Below, one piece after another: positions 22,586-32,572 of a DNA stretch of 64,000 nucleotides. The translations under genes and the position numbers were made by a program. The notes beneath the pieces are model-generated. The model ran no database searches. It was not told the DNA's origin and saw only the letters and a list, made by a program, of their open reading frames with translations. Numbering within the stretch: position 1 is the stretch's first letter; every line of letters begins with the position of its first letter. This DNA is from Berberis thunbergii (lineage: Eukaryota > Streptophyta > Magnoliopsida > Ranunculales > Berberidaceae). The DNA is taken from the NCBI GenBank assembly GCA_003290165.1, contig QNQO01000831.1, positions 372,001-436,000 of the forward strand, written 5' to 3'.

Positions 22586-23535
22586 TTTCAATGGTGTAAT
22601 AAATTCTTCAAAACCCAGCTCTAAAAACCTATAAAAAAATTTAAAAAAAAACCCAAACTTTCCTCAAATCACTCAATTAAGAAATGGGTATTCGATATTA
22701 AGTACCAAAAAGACTTCTAAACCAAAGATTCACCATTGAAACAGCTTGGAGAGTGAGACCAAAAGAGCAAGAAAGAAGAAAAGGGTGTTTGTGTGTTTGA
22801 ATGAATGGGGGTTTGTAGATCTCAAAATGCCATCTTTTTAACTAGATGAACACGACAACAACTGATGAAGAGCCAAAACTGTGGGGACGAACCAACCCAT
22901 TGCGTATTATAGCATAAAGTGATTAGCGAGCGAGAGGAGAAGCGAGAGAAAAAAAAATTATATATATATATATATAGCTCAGAAAATACTATCCTACACC
23001 AGGGTGCGCAGTACGCGTAAGACTCATCCTTGATAATATAGTTTCCTTCGGCTCCTTGATTCGCTAATTTTCACCTCCGTCATGAACGGGACGACCCATA
23101 CGACATTTTGTTCGAAATCCCCAAACAACCCCTTACCGTATTTCAAAATTACGAATGTGCCATTACTGTTGTTACAAAATTCATCGACTTGGGTGTAGAG
23201 ATCTGAAAAAAAAGTGGTGGATGGAAATCAAAAGCCATCTCATCTGGTGCAAATTTTCACTGAAGAGAAGAGATTGGACAATAAAGAAGTGAATTTCAAG
23301 CAGAAATAAGTGAAGAGGGAAATGAATTCCACCGAAAAAAAAAAAAAGAGGAAAAGATTTTCTTTGGAAATTTCGCTTTCAGTGGTCACATGGTTACGAA
23401 GATATCTGGAGCGTGACTTGACCATCAGATCTATCAGTGATTTGTGAGATTTCAAGCTCTGATGTCTCATTTTCAGTGGCTAATCTCGAGGAAATTTTTT
23501 TTTTTTAATCCTGAAAAGGGAGTGGTTTACTATGT
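22586..23535 (-). promoter_or_regulatory. AFB6 5' UTR and upstream region
   Basis: This is the upstream side of the minus-strand AFB6 gene. A (TA)n run sits at about 22956-22974, and a purine-rich GAGCGAGAGGAGAAGCGAGA lies beside it on the + strand. No precise promoter element can be assigned. Confidence 0.35.
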
Positions 23536-23539
23536 GAAA

Positions 23540-23910
23540 GAGCATCTTCAATGCTAACGTCCTCATTTTAACCAAAAGCTAAATATAAAAATTATTTACT
23601 TTTTCACCGTTCCAATTGCATCTCCTATTTTAACTTTTTCATTATTATTTTAATATATTTTCAACTTTTTATATCAATTTAATTTCGATTATACTATTAT
23701 TAATTTCAACTTAAATATATAATATTATGTATTATCACTTTTATTTATTTAAAAATAAATTGTATAAAATAAAAGGTAAATTATTATAAATTTTTAATTA
23801 ATAACTTTTTATTGAAGAAAAAGCTATTATTGAAGATGATTTTGGAATCCATGATTTTTTCAATAAAACATTCCTAAAAATAACTTTTTGGGGAACGATT
23901 GGAAATGCTC
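23540..23910. mobile_element. MITE-like element with GAGCATYTTCAAT termini
   Basis: The left end GAGCATCTTCAATGC and the right end (complement GAGCATTTCCAATCG) are imperfect inverted repeats around an AT-rich interior. The termini resemble those of the intron-2 element at 19547-20157. Confidence 0.5.
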
Positions 23911-24994
23911 TAAGAATATGTAAGTGAGGTTTTTATGGCTATTTTGAGGATAAGATATGCATCATGATGATATCATATTGGTAAAAGTAGTATAGGGTTC
24001 AGGAAGTACTAACCACATGCAGCATTTTATCACTCTGGTTAAAATGATATATTTGTGCATATCATGTTAGGGTGGAGTTTTGGGTGCCTCTTGTAGTTAG
24101 TTATCAGTCAACTTCAAGATTTAGTAATTTTTTGGATGTATGATAATTCTTAGGAGCTAGGCCCTTACCGTCAGAATGGTATCAGTGGAGGTTCAATATC
24201 CTCTAATCCTCATCTTTTTTCTTTTTTTTCTTCATTTTCATCTATTTTCTTCTTCTTCAACACGTTCTTGAGCCTCTCCTGACGCTAAGGGCCTGACTCT
24301 TAAGAATTGTTCATGCTAGGTGAGTTGATGTTTGTCTACTGTGATCTTTGAAGTTCTAATTTATTTGCTCCTAGTCAACTATTATCGGCAATTGAGTTTG
24401 ATGATGATAGTTTACCAATAAGGTATTTTTACGTTGTGAGGGTGATAGATAATGAGAGATGAGAATAGAAAAGTGACACTGAGGATGGATGAGTATTAAA
24501 ATGGCAGCAGATTAAGTTCCTAATTCACAATTTATTGAATCGGATTTTCAAGTTGAATGTTAAACCATACCCAACCCATTGCCACCCCTAGGAGGTTATA
24601 TAGTGTCTTAGAGATTAGCGGAAATATATATATTGGCTATTGTTAACACGTAGGAATGAAATGGAGATTTTGGGTAAAATTTTGTTAGGAAAAAAAAAAA
24701 AAAATGACTACAAGGTGATTCAGAATATTGCGCTAGAGAAGCAAATGTCTCATCAAATTAAGCAACTTGGGGTCATATGGAGAGGAAACGTCCTCTTTTG
24801 TATGGTGTTGTGAGGAAGGTTGGAGAAACTACATGGCACACAACGAACACCTCATTTCATATTGTTCTTGACTTATTGTTATACATATGCCTTATTTTGC
24901 ACATTAAGGATTTATAGAAATAAGTCACACTCGCCACCACTACAATTTCAAGTTATAGTTTTTGTTCTATAAGTCACAATACCAACTTTTATGT
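23911..24994. other. Intergenic DNA without recognised features
   Basis: AT-rich, with a poly-A run at 24689-24704. No gene or element can be supported. Confidence 0.4.
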
Positions 24995-25004
24995 AATTGA
25001 TGTT

Positions 25005-25124
25005 CAGCCCTTCTACACAACGAGGAAATGGGCGAGGGAGATGAGCGAGGGATGGATGTAAACAATAACCACCCATCCCTCGCTCCCCTTCCCTCACCCA
25101 TTTCCTTGCCGTCTAGAATTCCTG
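25005..25124. mobile_element. Palindromic Mutator-like MITE (copy 3)
   Basis: The 120-bp foldback has arms sharing AAGGAAATGGGYGAGGG and GAGCGAGGGATGG. It is flanked by a perfect 10-bp repeat, AATTGATGTT, at 24995-25004 and 25125-25134 (9 bp plus one chance base). Confidence 0.85.
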
Positions 25125-25599
25125 AATTGATGTTATCTAAAATAACAACAATGCCGAGAATTTACAATTGGTTAGAACTTAGATTGGGCTTTATACTTTG
25201 CACCTATAGTTGTATCATTCAACCCTAAACTCATACTTATGCTAATATGAATAGTTTGCGGACAAAATAAAAATTGCCTCAAGATACTCAAATTATGCAT
25301 CTATGTGAAGATGTTGGAACTTAACATTGTGAGGAGCCTTCAATATTCAAATCAATAATGAAACAATGAAAGGAAAAACCAGCAGCGATGATGTATCAAG
25401 TAAATGGGGTATAGTTTTCACTAAATGGCTCCTCGGTTCTCTTGGGGATCTCTTCCCTTTGTGAATCAAAAGCTCATGGTCACTTTCTAGTTAATGTAAG
25501 CTCACACTGGTTTGCATGGCCATTCTATATGGGGGGTTTCTATTATTTGTTTGTGGTACTCTGATGTGTAAATAAAGCAGTAATATATATATATATAGA

Positions 25600-25802
25600 G
25601 AGCTTTGCTAGCTGTCGAGGTTTTGGGCGAGGAAAACAGCGAGGGAAATGAGGTGGACGGGGTGGAAACCATCCACCCTCCTCGGGATGTGCGCGTGAAA
25701 AGTCAACGCTCACATCCCGAGGAGGATGGACGGTTTTCACCCCGTCCACCTCATTTCCCTCGCTGTTTTCCTCGCCCAAAACCTCGACATTTAGAATTTC
25801 TG
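25600..25802. mobile_element. Palindromic Mutator-like MITE (copy 4)
   Basis: The 203-bp element has a nearly perfect palindrome in its arms: TGTCGAGGTTTTGGGCGAGG at the left, its complement at the right, meeting around GTGAAAAGTCAACGC. It sits in a (TA)n tract, so the target duplication cannot be read. Confidence 0.85.
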
Positions 25803-26312
25803 ATATATATATATATATATATTGCCAATTATTGAAGTTATGTTTTTTGTTTTTTTGTTAACATGCAATATAATAAAACCTACTAGCTATTACATACAAC
25901 TTTGCTAGCATCTGATGCCAAGCGATGAGCCTTACCATAAAAGTCTCTGGACATGCATCTACAATACCAAAAAGAAAGCATAAGAAGTAGACATTTAATA
26001 TTACAAATAAGAGAGCGCCAGATCCACTGCATAGTAAAATGTTGTTGAGAGTCTCCATCCTGGATGAGGTCAATAAGGAATGTCGAGTCTCCAAAAAGAA
26101 GTTTGGACCTCTATCACTAAGCCTAAATGAGTAGCAAGGTCGCTTCCACCGCATATTATTCCGCCATCGTGTTGTCACAAATTTTTTCACCTATTTGGCA
26201 TGTCACAAAAGCTAGAACATTTTCAGCAATGTCGGTTGCTGAAACTCCCACACACCCTATTTAGTAGACTCAAAAAAGCAAGCATCAAATGTGACAAAAA
26301 CCAATCCCTATC

Positions 26313-27310
26313 CAGGGGCGGAGCTAGGATTGCAGACAAATGGAGGCAAGTAGTACACAACTATTCAACTACACTAATATCAGCAGTGGCACAACTCCAC
26401 CTTTTTCAGAACAAGCAAAACGAATGAGGCTACAGCATCAGACCGATCATCGAGCGATCCAGTGTATAGTGTGGCAATTTACTCCCAAATTAGGCACATA
26501 CTTGGCTCATTCGCAGCAATAGGTGGGAGTCCTAAATATTTGTCGGTCAGGCCGGAGACACAGAGGAGCCAGGAGACGTCCACGGTGGAATTCTCAAGCT
26601 GCACGAGCATCTTCTTGAACACAGCAGTTGAAGAAGAAGGTGAAGAAGAATAAGAAAAGAGAAAGGCTACATGGCAAGGAAATGAGTGAGGAAATCAGCA
26701 AGGGGAGTGAGGTGGAGGGAGGGGAACCATTCACCCCTCAGGATGCGCGCGTTGACTTTTCTTACATGCATCCTGAGGGGGTGAATGGTTCCCCTCACTC
26801 CCCTCGCTAGTTTCCTCGACATTTAGAATTCTTGATAGAAAAATAAGAAGAATAAGGAAAGAAAAAGACACTAAGGAATAAATAAATAAATAAATAAATA
26901 ACAAGAAGAATAATGGAAGAAAAAGACGTTGGATGAGAATAACTTAATTTTGAGTTGACAAATCTTATCCCGATTTCTATGGTTATTATAATATATATTA
27001 GCTATCTTCTATGGTTATTATAGTATATAATAGCTTGTTGGCCTTATGGGTGAGCAAACATGACTCAAAATCAAAACTTAAAAGTTCAAAATTCAAACAA
27101 AGATATGTTAAAACAAACATGGTTTAAAATGCATTATTGCCTATTAAAAGTTGAGAAATTCAATGAATAAAAGTCATTTTTTGAATATATGAGGGGGCAA
27201 CCTACAAATTTAAAGGGGACAAGATGGAAAATATGACTACTTTAGTGGGTTTTTTTGTAAATATAAGGGGGGCAATTGACCCCGTTAGCCAAAGGGTAGA
27301 TACACCCCTG
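26313..27310. mobile_element. Non-autonomous hAT element
   Basis: The 998-bp element starts CAGGGGCGGAGCTAGG and ends TACACCCCTG (complement CAGGGGTGTA), with the hAT-type CAGGG terminus. A perfect 8-bp duplication, TCCCTATC, flanks it at 26305-26312 and 27311-27318. It has no transposase and holds a palindromic MITE (26659-26834) and a (TAAA)n run near 26878-26901. Confidence 0.85.
26659..26834. mobile_element. Palindromic Mutator-like MITE (copy 5), inside the hAT element
   Basis: The 176-bp foldback has arms sharing AGCRAGGGGAGTGAGG and GGGAACCATTCACCCCTC. The centre, AGGATGCGCGCGTTGA, matches copy 1. The flanks ATAAGAAAA and ATAGAAAAA are an imperfect 9-bp duplication (7 of 9). Confidence 0.8.
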
Positions 27311-27734
27311 TCCCTATCAAGGCGGAGTGGAAAAGGCCGAAGGTGGTTTGCTTTGAAATTAATTATGTGTGTGTGGGCTAAGTGGATTTGGTCATGGATA
27401 AGCGGTGAAGGTGAAGGTACATTAACATGAATAGGGACCAGAGAGGCTAAGGCCAAATTTATAGAGGAACGGGAGACAAGTTGTTTATCAGTTATGTCTG
27501 TATCCAAGATTTGTGGAATTGATGGAAGATGGTGGGGGGGGGGGGGGTCTGACCTGGTAAGGGACCATTGTTTGTACCAAGACTCTCAAAGATGACGACA
27601 GTGAGATACAAAGGTTGTAGGAGAGATTTTGGTATTGTTGAAAATATTTTGATTACACAGATACCAGATAGTCATAAGAATAGTTGTAAATTGGGAAAAC
27701 ATTTCATCTGATCTCACAGCATGGGCAAATTGTG

Positions 27735-28205
27735 TCCATGATCCTACCGATCTCGCTCTTCCTCACTCCATTCGAAAACTTTGGACCTCTTTATCCTGGA
27801 GGTGTCATACACTGAAATTCGAAACTTATCTTATCTCTTTTCCCAGTTCTGATAGTGAGGGATAGCATAAGTGCTACGCGAGCTTTCACCATGGGTCAGT
27901 TGAAAGCTCCACTTCCATTCTACTCCATCCGACTTTTGGCTATAAATTCTTAAGATCCATCTGGAGAATCAAAACCTCTCTCAGTGTTCTGTTATTCCCT
28001 TGGAAGATTAGCCAAAATCTCCTCCCCACAAAAGCCAATCTTAATAGGGTTCATATCCCCGTAGAGGAAAATTGTGTCTTTTATCATACCCAGAAGGAAG
28101 ATGTGCTCCATATTTTCTTCACTTGCACTGTCATTTTCCGACTTTGGCCCCTCTCTCCTCTTCCTATTAAATGGGCAGTCCCAAACCTCAACCTTCACTT
28201 TGTTC
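27735..28205 (+). mobile_element. LINE fragment (zf-RVT part), plus orientation
   Basis: The sequence parallels the LINE at about 2570-3065. The zinc-binding region reads NRVHIPVEENCVFYHTQKED then VLHIFFTC, with one cysteine changed to tyrosine relative to CTFCHAQKKD in the left copy. It abuts the minus-strand LINE copy head to head. Confidence 0.7.
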
Positions 28206-29105
28206 CGGCTTTGGTGTTTGTCTTGAACATGCTTTTGCTACATTATTTCTTATCTTATTACTAGTTCACGCTCTAAAGGGGGAGTCATTACACCTAAACT
28301 TGTCACTAAACCTTCGTAAAACAAATTTATTGATTTCACAACTTTATATATTGCCTAAGTCTTAAAAAAAAAAAAAAAAAAAAAAAACTTCAGCTTCACT
28401 CACACTTTGCCTAAAAAAATAAAATAATAATAATAAATAATTAAGTCATCTAAACCTAATTGTGCCCTGTGGCAATATAGTATTGTACCCATGGAGTACT
28501 AGATCTGACCTATCCCACCGGACAATCAAATCAAATTGGTCCTTAAAGTGTCCCAAAGGATAAGTCCCATTATTTTCACCCAGACTACCAACAAAATTTA
28601 CCAAAATTGCTACTCTTCAAAGAGTCATCTGAAGTTAGGCCGTCACTCGTCAGGAAAGTGACCAGACATTATATAGCCACGTCATTACATCAGCTTTTGT
28701 CAGCAAAGTTTGATGGCAATTCCGTAATATAGCACTTCTACCGGCCTGAAAAACCAGCCAAATTTTTTGGGGGCCAAAAGTACAATTTTGCTCTCTTAGT
28801 ATGTGTTTAAAGAGGGGGCAATATTGTATTTTCGCTCTTAACAGAGAAATTGAGCAAGTTTGGCAGGCCATTAAGAATTTTTGCAACTTTTGACTTTTGT
28901 TATAGATTGGTGCCATCTCATAAGAAATGCCTTCTTTTGACTTGTAAAATGTTTTAGAAGTGGGTATGGGGTGGGATGGACTTCATCCCAATATTTTATC
29001 TTTGGGAGATGGAATTGGAATGGGATAGACCTTATTCCAATTTTATTCGATATCAAACAGATTCGAAACAGGACATGATGAGCATGATTAGATTTTTATG
29101 CAATC
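28206..29105. other. Intergenic DNA with poly-A and small repeats
   Basis: A poly-A run of about 23 lies at 28364-28387 just after the LINE fragment. The minus-strand frame at 28650-28916 is not recognised. No other feature is supported. Confidence 0.35.
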
Positions 29106-29115
29106 TAAACTTATT

Positions 29116-29290
29116 ACTAGGGGTGGGCACGGTTCAGATCGGTTCCAAATTTTGAGGAACCTAACTCGACCCATTTAAATTTTAACGGTTTCGATTCGGA
29201 TCGGTTCCTCCATTTTGAACGTTGGAACAGAACCTAACTCGAATTGTTTACAACGGTTCGGTTCATACGGTTCCAAACGGTTTCTGTATG
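29116..29290 (+). repeat. CGGTTC-rich repeat with AGGGGTGGGCA start (hAT-like fragment)
   Basis: It begins AGGGGTGGGCACGGTTC and continues with degenerate CGGTTCGG/GGAACC blocks. This resembles a non-autonomous repeat type common in plant genomes. Related starts, TTAGGGATGAGCAAACAGG and TTAGGAGTGGGCAAACGGG, occur at about 29602 and 29649 as a short direct repeat. No matching right end is found. Confidence 0.4.
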
Positions 29291-29833
29291 TATTATATAT
29301 CTCCAAAAATATTAATAAAAAGATAAAGAAATGTGATATTTTTATTCTATATAGTATTTGAGTTTGAACTGAAGATTATCATTAGCTATCTCCATCTTTT
29401 TCTGTGCATTCTGAATGATGCTGATGAACTACATCGCATGTTTATAACATCACAGGTATGTTCACTCTAATACTCCTTGCAATTAGCAAATAGTATTTAG
29501 CTCATCAAGGAGCATTCCTATTCCTTCCTTCAAGAAGATATATAGGACTGCTGCAAAATACGCTTTTGGGGATGTTGATGGCACTACTAATTAGGAGGCA
29601 TTAGGGATGAGCAAACAGGTTTAAAAAAAATGAGGAGGCATTAGGAGTGGGCAAACGGGTCGAGGAACCGCGGATCCAAACCGAACCAGATCATTTACTC
29701 CAAACGGTTTGATTTTTATTTTATAAATTATTAAACGGATTTGGGGCTGATGAGCTATCTTGTGTGGGCGGGGCTCTGAGACGGTGGCAGCTCCATGTGT
29801 GGGCTAGCTCAGGAGGCTGGCAGGCTACATCGA

Positions 29834-29990
29834 TGTTATAGTCCCACATCGCCTGGGTGAGGGATGAAGATATGCTATATATGTACGAGTTTGGATCTAC
29901 ATGACACAACGCGTTTTAAAGCAGTGCGGGTAGTTAGGTTGGGCTCAGAGCGGACAATATTGTTTCATGTGGATCGGGCGGGTCGTGACA
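29834..29990 (+). mobile_element. Solo LTR of a TRIM-like retroelement
   Basis: The 157-bp unit starts TGTTATAGTCCCACATCG, contains GACACAACGCGTTTTAAA and GGGCTCAGAGCGGACAATAT, and ends GGTCGTGACA. The TG...CA ends and internal motifs are those of short plant TRIM LTRs. No second LTR, primer site or target duplication is visible nearby. Confidence 0.6.
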
Positions 29991-30490
29991 TTTTTCAACT
30001 TCAACTGTCACTTGTTAAAAAAGATTTTGGCAGCTTTGACGTATCCCCAATGACAGATAGCTCAGTCCCTTATTTGTTTCACACATATTACTCTTTGTCA
30101 AAAACCAAAACTTGAGTATTATTCATGTAGACTTTTTTTTTCAGTTCAAGTTTTGTGGCTATTAATGATCTGAGTTAAGAGGTAACCGCTGTCATCTTTT
30201 TATAGGTAAATTATGAAAAAAAAGAATAATATAAATAAAAACAAGTTTGTGTTATTTTTGCTCCAATAAATGTGTTTTGAAAAGTGTAAATTAACGGAAA
30301 TCAACTTATATAGCTTAACCCAAATAAATCTAACGATTATTGAAGTCATGCGGTTTGCAATGTTGAATAATAAACTGATGACTTTGTATTTCAAAAAATT
30401 TGATAATTTAAGTTCTAAGGCTAAATGAACGAGTTAGGAGGTAATGATTATTAATTACTTTAAACTGGAATCATCCCCCTCCCCACACAC

Positions 30491-30593
<103 letters not shown>

Positions 30594-31283
30594 GTCATTG
30601 TTGTTCATAAATGTATAAAAGTATGATTTCTATTTATTTAGAAAAGGGTAAAAATGTCTTAAAACATTATGGGTTAACCTGGATTAATAAAATAGTCATT
30701 GTTGGTCATAAAAGTATAAAAGTATGCACAAATTAGTCATTAAATTAACTAGGTATCTAAATGGTCTATTATGTGAAAAAATAGGCTTTAAAAGTCATTT
30801 TTCATTTTTTCCCCTTTTTATTAACTGTCAAATCTCGTTAATTTATTTTATTTATTCTTGGGCTTATTGTTGTATTATCATTCACTATAGTGTTTCATTG
30901 TGTTTTTATTGTTTAGAGGTGTTTTTTGAGGTAACTTACCAATTTGGTAATTTTGTTAATTTTTTGCTCAGACAGCTAGTGAGGATCAGTGCTTGGCCAA
31001 CATACTGTTGTGAAGCTTGTATGGGTACAAACACGTTTATAAGGTGATTTTAAACGTTAAAACATTATTTTGATTGTTTTAAATTTTGATTAATGTCTAA
31101 TTGACATTTATGCGTTTTTGAATGATGATTGGTAAATGCAAGCGGGTAAACCTCCTTTGAGGAGGATTGAAGTTTTGGTTATTTTAAACTTTTGAAGTGG
31201 TTCAGTGTGAGTCGGTTAGAAAGGGATTGAGATAAAACAGTGGGGAAAAGGAAACAGAAAAAGAATTTAGTCATCAAAATTGA
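30594..31283. other. Intergenic DNA left of element X
   Basis: AT-rich, with no recognised gene. The bases ATTGA (31279-31283) directly precede the LTR of element X. Confidence 0.35.
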
Positions 31284-32272
31284 TGTAGTCTAATCCTGTT
31301 CTTCTTGACATTGACTTGCACAAGAAACACATGTGAACCAAAGACTACCGTTGTAGTGGTCGATGACACTCCGATGCTAAAGTCAGACAAGGCTTGAGAA
31401 AGACATAGAGTTGTACATTGGGTTCTATAGAGGACATTTATTCATCAACCCTGTGTTCTATTTATAATGCGAGAATCCTTGCTCGGCTAGGCCTTTGGTG
31501 GCATAGTTTAGGAAAAACATATCTTGCTTGAGATCATTTCTTTATTAGGAGTCGTCCATATAGGAGAGCTTCCCTACACGACTTGTGCTCCTAGATCTAC
31601 AGGAGAAACTTCCATTTTGGAGTGTTGTCTATGCAAGGGAGTTTCCATGCACGACTTATACTCCAATATTTATTTCCTAGTCGAAACCAATGTATTGTTG
31701 GCATTACCCGTCTTAAGTCGATCCCCCATATACTTGCCTGATTAGGCCTTATGGGTATTGAGTTTGACCATGCGACATGTGGGCTTAGTAGGGCGTTGCA
31801 ATTTTTGTCCAACTTCTTGTATTCTGTTAAAATGGGCTTAATATTGTCTAGGATTTACCATATTGGGTGGGCAATCAGGCTTGTTTTGCTTTGCTGACGA
31901 GATTATCATGACACGTGTATGACGCAGATTTACGATTGAAAACCGAACCTCGATTCTATTTTTCGCCTAAACCGTGAACTGAACCGACTTTTGTTGGTAT
32001 TAAAATTTCCAAACCAAATCAATCATTAATAAAACCGATTCGAAATCAAACCGATTCTAATTTATGGAAATCGTAACCGAACCGAAACGACTAAAATCGA
32101 ACCAGAACTGAACCGATCAACTATTTTAAACATATTATATTATTTTTATATAACAAATATATTATTTATTATATATATTCGGTCGGTTTGGTTTTGATCG
32201 GTTCGATTGATTTAACCAGTTTGGTCAGTTTTTTGTTCAACGCAGATTAAAGGACGTTTTGGTGTATCATCA
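31284..32272 (-). repeat. 3' LTR of element X
   Basis: Plus-strand ends are TGTAGTCTAATCC and GTGTATCATCA, giving TG...CA. It is co-linear with the X-type LTRs at 40726-41390 and 47045-47712. A TATAAATA box reads on the minus strand (31466-31459), agreeing with the orientation of gag. A 309-bp MITE is inserted at 31931-32239. Confidence 0.75.
31931..32239. mobile_element. CCGAACCG-rich MITE inside the X LTR
   Basis: A 309-bp insert rich in AACCGA/TCGGTT motifs is flanked by a perfect 9-bp repeat, ACGCAGATT, at 31922-31930 and 32240-32248. The other X-type LTR copies lack it. The ends are only weakly inverted. The 9-bp duplication suggests Mutator-type transposition. Confidence 0.75.
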
Positions 32273-32276
32273 GCTA

Positions 32277-32294
32277 CTTTCTCCCCTCCCTCGA
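32277..32294 (-). other. Polypurine tract of element X
   Basis: On the minus strand GAGGGAGGGGAGAAAG lies directly before the LTR start, the usual position for plus-strand priming. Confidence 0.65.
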
Positions 32295-32572
32295 GTTAGT
32301 ATGACAGCTTGTCGGCTCACTAAGTCATGTCATGAAGGACCTGAGCGGTCATGATCTTTGAGTCTTATCGTCTCATCGAGTAGCGCGTGTCATTAATTGG
32401 GCATGCGTCCGCTAAAAAATAAGGCGGGAATTCTCCTTTCTATATAGATCCCATTATCTGCAAAATTTAGCTTCTTTACTCTTTCGATCTCAGAGACTTT
32501 GCTTTGTTGTTCGCTTTCCAAGTTTTGAATTTGTTTAACTTTCATGGTCGAAAGTTTGTACATTTTTCTATA

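Larger units (their letters stand above)
25850..27720 (-). mobile_element. LINE copy, minus orientation, interrupted
   Basis: The reverse complement of 25890-26300 matches the 3' part of the LINE at 3690-4100 (GCATCAGATGCCAAGCG against CGCTTGGCATCAGATGC). Likewise 27545-27720 matches the complement of about 3110-3430. A 1-kb hAT element splits it at 26305-27318. A G-run of about 14 lies at 27534-27547. Confidence 0.7.

Noticed and set aside
22586..22591. Start of AFB6 two codons upstream (reading M-K-M)
   Set aside because: That codon is TTG on the minus strand; the first true ATG is at 22585.
25028..25835. Short open frames such as those starting MGEGDERGM and MLAVEVLGEE
   Set aside because: They are translations of palindromic MITE arms and occur on both strands because of the inverted symmetry.
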